Assembly: GCA_035578905.1 (NCBI GenBank)
Contig: JAQJVL010000151.1
Location: 1,635,001-1,699,000, forward strand
DNA length: 64,000 bases
Direction: 5' to 3'
Source: Stictocephala bisonia
Taxonomy: Eukaryota; Arthropoda; Insecta; Hemiptera; Membracidae
Under the pieces are notes generated by a model. That model was not told the origin of the DNA. It was given only the letters and a program-made list of their open reading frames with translations, and did not search any database. Position 1 is the first letter of the stretch. Every line of letters starts with the position of its first letter. The translations under genes were made by a program, and so were the position numbers. Below are positions 56,212-64,000 of this stretch, in pieces.

Positions 56212-56240
56212 ACCCGCCCGCTTCGCCGGTCATAATATTG
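56212..56240 (+). other. Fragment resembling a mobile-element end
   Basis: CTGTACCCGCCCGCTTCGCC is a kind of word often seen at transposon-derived repeats in arthropods; nothing more can be said. Confidence 0.3.
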
Positions 56241-56600
56241 AGTTTGATTTAGAACCTAATAGCTGAAAGAATTCTAGCATTTTGGCTTCTTCTACCAATA
56301 TTAGATTTTTTAGGAGGCATGTCATAAAAAGTAAACTGCAAAACAAATAATTATTTATTTTTTATTTTCACGTTTCACCACATGTTTTAATTATCGATGA
56401 AAAAGGTTAACACCAAATACAGATCACCTGATCAAGTAAAAGTAGTGTGTGCTACACTCTCAAGGTGAAATGTAGAACTACAATAAATCAAAACATATAC
56501 AGTACTGTTGTTGTGAGAACTTCAATCTGCTTATGGCATGTGAAACTACATAAAACCACACAGTCATATGTTTTTGTAAACAATTCAGATTCTCCATTTG
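56241..56600. other. Gene-free AT-rich DNA
   Basis: Nothing recognised. Confidence 0.4.
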
Positions 56601-56617
56601 AATGACATGGGATCTTT

Positions 56618-56753
56618 AGGAGCCCGTGGGGCGGGACCCTGTGGACTGATCTGCATCAAACTTCACGGAAACCATCTCGGGAGTATACAGGACAACATCC
56701 TAAAGTTTCATGGCGATCGGTTGGATGGTTTGGCAGCGCATAAACTTCAAACA

Positions 56754-56815
<62 letters not shown>
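56618..56815 (+). mobile_element. Transposon 3' end with (TA)n tail, copy 2
   Basis: GTTTCATGGCGATCGGTTGG, then ATGGTTTGGCAGCGCATAAA and CTTCAAACAAACATAT, runs into about 55 bp of (TA)n. Word order matches copy 1 at 50,650-50,832. Two ORFs with Tyr-Ile repeats here are by-products of the microsatellite. Confidence 0.55.
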
Positions 56816-56819
<4 letters not shown>

Positions 56820-57160
56820 AACATCCTCTTTTATAAATATAGATCTAACCTCCTCAATATTAAAATCACCATTGCTTACATTCCAACAGCTGTAAAAACG
56901 TTTAGGAAGTCGTTATTTACGCTTGAACAGCTGTTACTTTTTGAATCATTTAAATATCTCTCCAAACTATTCTTATGTGGAAAAACGTACTTTGAGGGCT
57001 TCTCGTGCACTTCAGGGTGACATTATTCAAGAATTAAGACCTTATTACAAAACTGTGAACAGAGGCAAATTTGTTGACTCTTCAACAGTTTAATTTTGTC
57101 AAGAAATAAGGGAGGAGTTGTGTTGACAAAAAACTGCTTCACGTATTATATACAAAGATA
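56816..57160. other. Gene-free AT-rich DNA
   Basis: Nothing recognised apart from a short ORF that continues out of the (TA)n run. Confidence 0.4.
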
Positions 57161-57162
57161 TA

Positions 57163-57989
57163 CAGGGTGGGAAAAAATATGGAAACGCTTTCAAAACTTT
57201 TCTATGACTTCGCTGGTAAAAGTGACATCTTGTACATCATCATAGTTACATAGAACACACTTTTTGACACAACAGCGACATTTCATCTTTTCAGGGTGGC
57301 GGCCCAAGTGAAGTTGAACGCAAATATTTAAAGTAAGCCTAGGTCAAGTTGGGTTCAAATTAAAGGTCTATTCAATAGAAAATAGTTGCCGCAACCGGTC
57401 TTCAAAAGGTCTATCTTTTCCAGAGTAGCGGTCATTTGAATTTTAAAGTATTCAAATATTTGAACAATATTATTTCTCTGCTATTTAACGATTTAAAGTA
57501 AATTAGTTACTTTAAAAATTATACTTTATGGAACACAGTAACTAAAAAAACTAAATTATCAAATATAAATGGAAAAAATAAAGTTGTGAAAGCGTAGAAA
57601 ATGTGGAAACGCTTTCAAAACTTTATTATTTTTTTAATCAGACTAATTTACTTCAAATCGTTAAATAGTGGAGAAATAATATTGTTCAAATTAGTTACTT
57701 TGAAATTCAAATTACCACTACTCTAGAAAAGATAGACCTTTCGAAGTCCGGTTTGCAGCAATTATTTTCTATTGAATAGACCTTTAATTTGATACCAAAT
57801 TTGACCTAGGCTTACTATAAAGATTTTCACTCAACTCCACTTGGGCCGCCCCCCTGAAATGATGAAATGTCACTAATGGCGTCAAAAAATGTGTTCTTTG
57901 TAACCATGTTGATGTACAAGACGTAATTTTTACCAGTAAAGTCATAGAAAAGTTTTGAAAGCGTTTCCATATTTTTTTTTTCAACTCTG
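57163..57989. mobile_element. 827-bp foldback element with TA target duplications
   Basis: The ends are CAGGGTGGGAAAA and, on the complement, CAGAGTTGAAAAA; both continue with ATATGGAAACGCTTTCAAAA and CTTTTCTATGACTT. The arms stay recognisably complementary for about 300 bp each. TA occurs immediately outside both ends (57,161-57,162 and 57,990-57,991), as expected for Tc1/mariner-type insertion. There is no coding capacity, so it would depend on a transposase elsewhere. Confidence 0.82.
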
Positions 57990-57991
57990 TA

Positions 57992-60900
57992 TATATTTTT
58001 GTAATATGAACTCTAGACAAATATGTATTTAATGAACTATTCATAATAAATAAGTTAGTTTGTTATATTTTTAAAAAGAAAAGAAATTTAAAGATTAACA
58101 AATCCTTTTCAAAATTATTAACTAGATATTCATAATTTAAGTACTAAGTTAACCCACAAACAGAAATGAAGTGTTAGTGTGTACACACAATGCGTGTCAA
58201 TACCACATAAAGATCGACATTTTTGTACGTTTGGTTTTATTGTAGATGAGAATAATCAACCCATTCACCTACGAACATTTATGTAACATATTTCCTTTAG
58301 GTGATAATTGTTATAAAAATATAGGTAAAATATTGCTTATAGAAATTATTTTCCTAAATTACAATAATTTAAAATTGTTTCACCTTAAAGAATATCCACT
58401 TCATGATGAAAATACACATCGTAGTATAAAGAATCATCTAACCCTTTAAGTATTCGGGCTCTGAACTATGCTCGATGACGTGTATCTTTTCAAGTTTTTG
58501 TAAACTACTGAATAACAATACAATATCGTTGAGAACACTTTTCAAGGAGGCAAGATCCATAATGACATCTTTGATGATCCAAACACTAATATTGTGCAAA
58601 GCTGAACATAAATAAATCAGAAAACAAATCTTTGTTGATTTAAATTGAGAAGTACTCATGAAAATCGTTCTTAATACTTTTCATGAATACTTTTACTTTT
58701 GGACTTGCGGATCGTTTTTTATCATAGCGGAACGTTTTGAAAGATTTTGAACTGTATCAAAGATGTAAAATCGTCAAACCTCTAAACCTCGATGTTTACA
58801 ACCTTTACCTTAATCAACCGAAGTTTAGCTTAATATATTAAAAGTTTGGTATCATAAGGGAAAAAAGTAAATAGAGAGACAACCAATTAATGGCTGCTTT
58901 GAAAAATTGTCCTCAACTGCCATTAAGTGCGAGATCTCATTGGATTTTATTGTTTCGACGTGCCAAGTTGAAACATTATTTATTTTATTACAAATAAGTA
59001 AGCCACCTTATATATTCCATGAAATGTGGCCGTCCGACGGAATGAGCTCGACTAAACACATTATCTTACATTACTACACAGGAAGTATCTTGCAACACGA
59101 GATAGATCACTTAACGTGTACATTTAACAGTATAGTTACTAACTGTGAAATATCATGGTATATACTCTTGTTAATTTACAGAACTTGTATATATTTTAGT
59201 TATTCTTTATGAAAGTAAAGAAATAACCAATATGTTACAGTAAATTTGTATTTTAAATACAAAAGTAATTTGGCATTTAATGAGACCTGGGACGTATATA
59301 TATATATATATATATTTTTTTTTTTTGTAACATCTCAATACCTCCAAAGAAACATATATATATTTTTTTTACTATACATCTATCATGTTCATCAAAACGA
59401 CAGGAATCTATGTACACTAATATCGCTTAATCCCAAGACAAAATGTTATACTTAATTATTTTTGTAACTTGGTAATAAGAAAGAATATTAATGAAATAGT
59501 ATATTTTATTCGGAAAGAAAATTATGCGTATATGTCAGTTTACTCAGAGATATATTAATTTACAAAATACATGGATAGTAAATGACGTGAGAAAAAAGTC
59601 ATGTTGAAAACATTTTAAACTGAAAGGATAAAAAAGTTACACTATAAAACGTAACTAAGGCATTAGTTAATATTCTGGATGTATTAGGTAAATGTTAGTT
59701 TTTACAACTGAAGGGTCCAATGTGAAGTTTACTCAAACATCGTTATTAACAAAAATGATTATAAAGAAATCTATAAAACAATTACGTATAATGAAACCTC
59801 TATATGTACAATGCAATTTATACATAAGGTAGATATGGCAGATATTAGTTGTATGAAGTGGAAGGACCCAAAGTGAAGCAGTTTACTCAAGAGGTCATTA
59901 ATAAATAACGATTATAATGCTACTGCCTTTGATGACAAAAAGCAATTTGCAATTGGGAATGTAATGAAGCAGAGATCACTATCAGCCCTTTGACGAGGAA
60001 GGTCTCAAAGCGACATCAGTTTACTCAAGACATCATTAATAACTAACATGATTCAACCTTCGAAGGGCCTTTCTTCAATGTATGTCTTTCAAAACACGAG
60101 CTTCGTTTATCTCACATGTACCTTTGTTCGCTTTACGGAATTATTTAAATTGTTAACTGTATGTTTTCTTCAGACGAGTCATTTTGATACCTCCCTTTTT
60201 ATAATAATGGCTTTTGTTTCAATATATAAGGTATTGGACATTTTATTTGCTCCTCTGCATTTACGTACAAGTAGGGTCATAAGTAATCTGAGTAAAGCTT
60301 ATTTAACTAATTCAGTCCTACTATTATGTACTGTATTTTAATAGGATTTTATATTTCCGTTTTAAATCTTTTTTCATAAACAGACACGTCAGAGAATTAA
60401 ACATTATTATGCTTGTATGAATGTTTTAGTACTCCAAATATACAGACAAATTAATGGTAATAATATTATTGCAATATTTAATGGATGGAATATACTAGTT
60501 TGGGCCAATTTTATGTTTTTAGTTTTTCAATAGAACTTGTTTATGACTTTCAGACCACTTAATTATTAACAATAGACCTACGTTTTCATCTACAGAAAAA
60601 AACTACATATGCAAAAAATAGTGTTAGTGTCTGGTTAAATTAAATGTATATTTTAAATTAAGAAATTAAAATCACATTTGCAAGTGTTTAGCTCTAATCG
60701 TATCACAATTTATGCCATCACTTTAGGCGTGAATAATTCGCTTACAAGTTAGAGAGTGATCATTTTGTCATCAGAGTCAGTTCCTGGGATGCAACTAAGT
60801 AAAGTCAGTAAACTTTATGATTTGTCGACTGCTGAACATCCTATATTTTGGTGAATAGTCTAGTTTTTCTTTTTCTTTTTTTCCCCAACTTATAGAATTA

Positions 60901-61138
60901 CTACAAACAACAATAGCTTCATGTTTGATCTGTTAGAGAGGTCATTAAAAAGATTATTTTTTCATGTATGGAGTAATGTTAGATGCCTGGGTAGATGAAG
61001 TATAACAGTATGAGATGGATTTTATTCAATAAATGGAAGACCTGGACGATTGGAAGAATGGATAGAAGTAGAATACAGGCGTTCGATATGAGATTGTTTA
61101 GAATTAATAAAAGAGTTTCAAGAATGAATAGAATACTG
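57992..61138. other. 3.1 kb of AT-rich DNA with no recognised gene
   Basis: Several ORFs of 67-101 codons exist (58,246; 58,438; 58,907; 60,048), but none shows a known domain, biased codon use or a repeat of recognisable type. A short (TA)n/poly-T run lies at about 59,297-59,327. Paired phrases such as AGTGAAGCAGTTTACTCAAG and ATCAGTTTACTCAAGACATC between about 59,700 and 60,060 suggest an old, diverged tandem repeat. Confidence 0.4.
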
Positions 61139-61140
61139 TA

Positions 61141-61210
61141 GGGGGTACGTGTATGGGCGGGTGGGTGGATCAGTACCACCGTACGTATATGGGCGGGTGG
61201 GTTGGTCAGT
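61141..61210. repeat. Two-unit fragment of the GTACGTGTATGGGCGGGTGGG minisatellite family
   Basis: GGTACGTGTATGGGCGGGTG and ACCACCGTACGTATATGGGC form two tandem copies, matching the array at 47.7-49.0 kb. Confidence 0.7.
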
Positions 61211-62355
61211 CTAAGGACGAGGGTTACAGAGAGTGTAGTGGGAGGAGGTAAGGAGTAGTCTATGTGCTGGAGGAGAGAACTATGTCAAGCAGACTCATAC
61301 AGATGGAAACAGAGATATATTGCTTTGTTGAACTGTCAAAGATTACGTCGTAGTTTTTAAATGACTAGTGAAATGTGTACCACCTCTATTCCATAGCAGT
61401 ATGGTTACCTAAGACGTCACTCACTCTACGTCCTGCTAACAGAAATGTTATCTTAACTTGGAGATACACAAATTTAAGGCAATGACCAAATTTACCACAG
61501 TACATCCTTTTACCCTCGACCATGAACTCATCAAAACGTAACTAAACGTATAAAATTAACAAATATAGTAACTGTATGGATTAAATTACACATTCAGAAA
61601 GAGAGCTAATGTTTTGGCCGTCTAATAAACTTAAATATAATTAGATACGTTTTCTTTTCACAAAGGTCACCAACAGACAATACGTTTACTTCAGTGTCAG
61701 ACAAATAAATCATATTTAAGGAACAAAATTAAAATCCTTGATAAATCTGGTTTTTCATTAGCACCTGTCTGTCATTAAGGCTGTATTGAGTGGAGTAATC
61801 AATAACAAACGTGATTAAATTATAAAGCTATTGTTAAGTGAACAAACTCTGGGTTCTTCTAGGGCGTAGTACAGTGTTCACTTGATCAACTTGTGTTGGA
61901 AAATTTATACATTATTTTAACGGAATTCTCGATTAATCAACAAAGGTTTTATTCATTGACAAATAATGACAAATAATGTCATTGTTAATTAAGGTAAAAA
62001 CATTTGTAAAGAGTGCATCACAAGAGGAAAACAATTGATAATTCAACGCGATTTAGGAAATATATTTTATCTATAACATAAAATATCGATTTAAATCAAA
62101 TAACATCAATAATCTGTAATAGTTTTAAGATTTAAGGAAATAATGCACTGATAAATTGACTCTGTTATTAGGATATTATTATTGAGTATTATGTGGCAGT
62201 AGCAAAAATAATTGCAAGCTGTTTGAAAGTGGTTTGCCTTTAGGTTTTGATTCATTGAAAGTGAGTTTTTGCTATCAAAGTTTGTCTACTTCACGTTGAC
62301 CTCTAAATAGATATGATTTATAGTTTAATGTTTTTCATTTAACCGGTACTTTACA
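61211..62355. other. AT-rich DNA, no gene seen
   Basis: Nothing recognised on either strand. Confidence 0.45.
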
Positions 62356-62357
62356 AC

Positions 62358-64000
62358 TGTAAGGCAATATTGATGTGAGGCAGTATTGTTGTGAGGCAGT
62401 ATAAATGTGAGGCAGTATAGATGTGAGGCAGTATATTTGTGAGGCAGTATAGATGTGAGGCAGTATATATGTGAGGCAGTATTGATATGAGGCAGTATTG
62501 ATGTGAGGCAGTATTGATGTGAGACAGTATTGATGTGAGGCAGTATTGACGTGAGGCAGTATTGACGTGAGGCAGTATTGATGTGAGGCAGTATTGATGT
62601 GAGGCAGTATTGATGTGAGGCAGTATAGATGTGAGGCAGTATAGATGTGTGGCAGTATAGATGTGAGGCAGTATTGATGTGAGACAGTATTGATGTGAGG
62701 CAGTATTGATGTGAGGCAGTATTGATGTGAGGCAGTATTGACGTGAGACAGTATTGACGTGAGGCAGTATTGACGTGAGACAGTATTGACGTGAGGCAGT
62801 ATTGACGTGAGGAAGTATTGACGTGAGGCAGTATTGACGTGAGGCATTATTGATGTGAGGCTGTATAGATGTGAGGCAGTAATGATGTGAGGCAGTATTG
62901 ATGTGAGGCAGTATAGATGTGAGGCATTATAGATGTGAGGCAGTAATGATGTGAGGCAGTATTGATGTGAGGCAGTATTGATGTGAGGCAGTATTGATGT
63001 GAGGCAGTATTGATGTGAGGCAGTATTGACGTGAGACAGTATTGACGTGAGACAGTATTGACGTGAGACAGTATTGACGTGAGGCAGTATTGACGTGAGG
63101 CAGTATTGACGTGAGGAAGTATTGACGTGAGGCAGTATTGACGTGAGGCAGTATTGATGTGAGGCAGTATAGATGTGAGGCAGTAATGATGTGAGGCAGT
63201 ATTTATGTGAGGCAGTATTGATGTGAGGCAGTATTGATGTGAGACAGTATTGACGTGAGGCAGTATTGACGTGAGGCAGTATTGACGTGAGGAAGTATTG
63301 ATGTGAGGCAGTATTGATGTGAGACAGTATTGATGTGAGACAGTATAGATATGAGGCAGTATAGATGTGAGGCAGTATAGATGTGAGGCAGTATAGATAT
63401 GAGGCAGTATAGATGTGAGGCAGTATAGATGTGAGGCAGTATAGATGTGAGGCAGTATTGATGTGAGGCAGTATTGACGTGAGGCAGTATTAACGTGAGG
63501 CAGTATTGATGTGAGGCAGTATTGATGTGAGACAGTATTGATGTGAGGCAGTATTGATGTGAGGCAGTATAGATGTGAGGCAGTATAGATGTGAGGCAGT
63601 ATTGATATGAGGCAGTATTGATGTGAGACAGTATTGATGTGAGGCAGTATTGATGTGAGACAGTATTGATGTGAGGCAGTATTGACGTGAGGCAGTATTG
63701 ACGTGAGGCAGTATTGACGTGAGGCAGTATTGATGTGAGGCAGTATAGATGTGAGGCAGTATAGATGTGAGGCAGTATAGATGTGAGGCAGTATTGATAT
63801 GAGGCAGTATTGATGTGAGACAGTATTGATGTGAGGCAGTATTGATGTGAGACAGTATTGATGTGAGGCAGTATTGACGTGAGGCAGTATTGACGTGAGG
63901 CAGTATTGATGTGAGGCAGTATTGATGTGAGACAGTATTGATGTGAGGCAGTATTGATGTGAGGCAGTATAGATGTGAGGCAGTATAGATGTGAGGCAGT
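62358..64000. repeat. 16-bp tandem array, over 100 copies, continuing past the right edge
   Basis: The unit is GAGGCAGTATTGATGT. Variants affect mainly one position pair (TATTGAT / TATAGAT / TATTGAC) and GAGACAG for GAGGCAG. The 170-codon minus-strand ORF inside it is a by-product. The array is not finished at position 64,000. Confidence 0.98.

Noticed and set aside
56598..57020. 140-codon ORF with Tyr-Ile repeats
   Set aside because: It runs through a (TA)n tail of a transposon end; no other coding sign.
57784..60341. ORFs of 67-101 codons in the right part of the window
   Set aside because: No recognisable domain, AT-driven composition, and (at 57,784) location in the arm of the foldback element.
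62335..62847. 170-codon minus-strand ORF (HQYCLTSILP repeats)
   Set aside because: Translation of the 16-bp array.

Overview
The window is eukaryotic, most likely from an arthropod (insect) genome. It is AT-rich, and I see no host gene. What can be recognised is four transposon superfamilies plus SINE-like fragments, embedded in unusually abundant tandem repeats that make up roughly one third of the 64 kb. The arthropod call is an inference from the mix of elements (Polinton/adintovirus, CR1/L2/Jockey-type LINE, Penelope, PIF/Harbinger), not from a marker gene.

Region 1 (1 to about 9 kb) is most of a Polinton/Maverick-type (adintovirus-like) element, read entirely on the minus strand. From its 5' side the order is protein-primed family B DNA polymerase (split by one frameshift), chromodomain integrase, A32/FtsK-type packaging ATPase, an uncharacterised 323-aa protein, a fibre-like repeat protein, a parvovirus-type phospholipase A2 protein, and the first 99 codons of an adenain-like protease that runs off the left edge. 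The capsid genes and one terminus would lie to the left of the window. TATA-like motifs precede several genes. All ORFs except the polymerase look intact.

Region 2 (about 9 to 15.9 kb) has a motif-rich, promoter-like block with repeated YY1-type sites, a dispersed repeat (copy 1) ending in a hairpin, a degenerate tandem array, and long AT-rich DNA without genes.

Region 3 (15.9 to 33.2 kb) is an 11-kb, 36-bp minisatellite with nested higher-order repeats of 144, 216 and 540 bp. It was interrupted by a LINE (26,638 to 32,914) flanked by a TGTAA duplication. The LINE carries an intact 1008-aa endonuclease/reverse transcriptase ORF and a 5'-truncated ORF1.

Region 4 (34.1 to 49 kb) holds a 94-bp array, a Penelope-like remnant, a second copy of the dispersed repeat with a GC-rich head, a very homogeneous 35-bp array, a 138-bp triplicate, a 79-bp array, a tRNA-derived SINE, and a second 36-bp minisatellite related to the first.

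Region 5 (49 to 64 kb) holds another SINE-like fragment, two related transposon 3' ends with (TA)n tails, a 48-bp array, a complete but decayed PIF/Harbinger element (transposase plus a spliced Myb/SANT-like gene between inverted repeats), an 827-bp foldback element with TA target duplications, and a 16-bp array that continues past the right edge.

The long ORFs in the tandem arrays are consequences of unit length and composition and are not annotated as genes.
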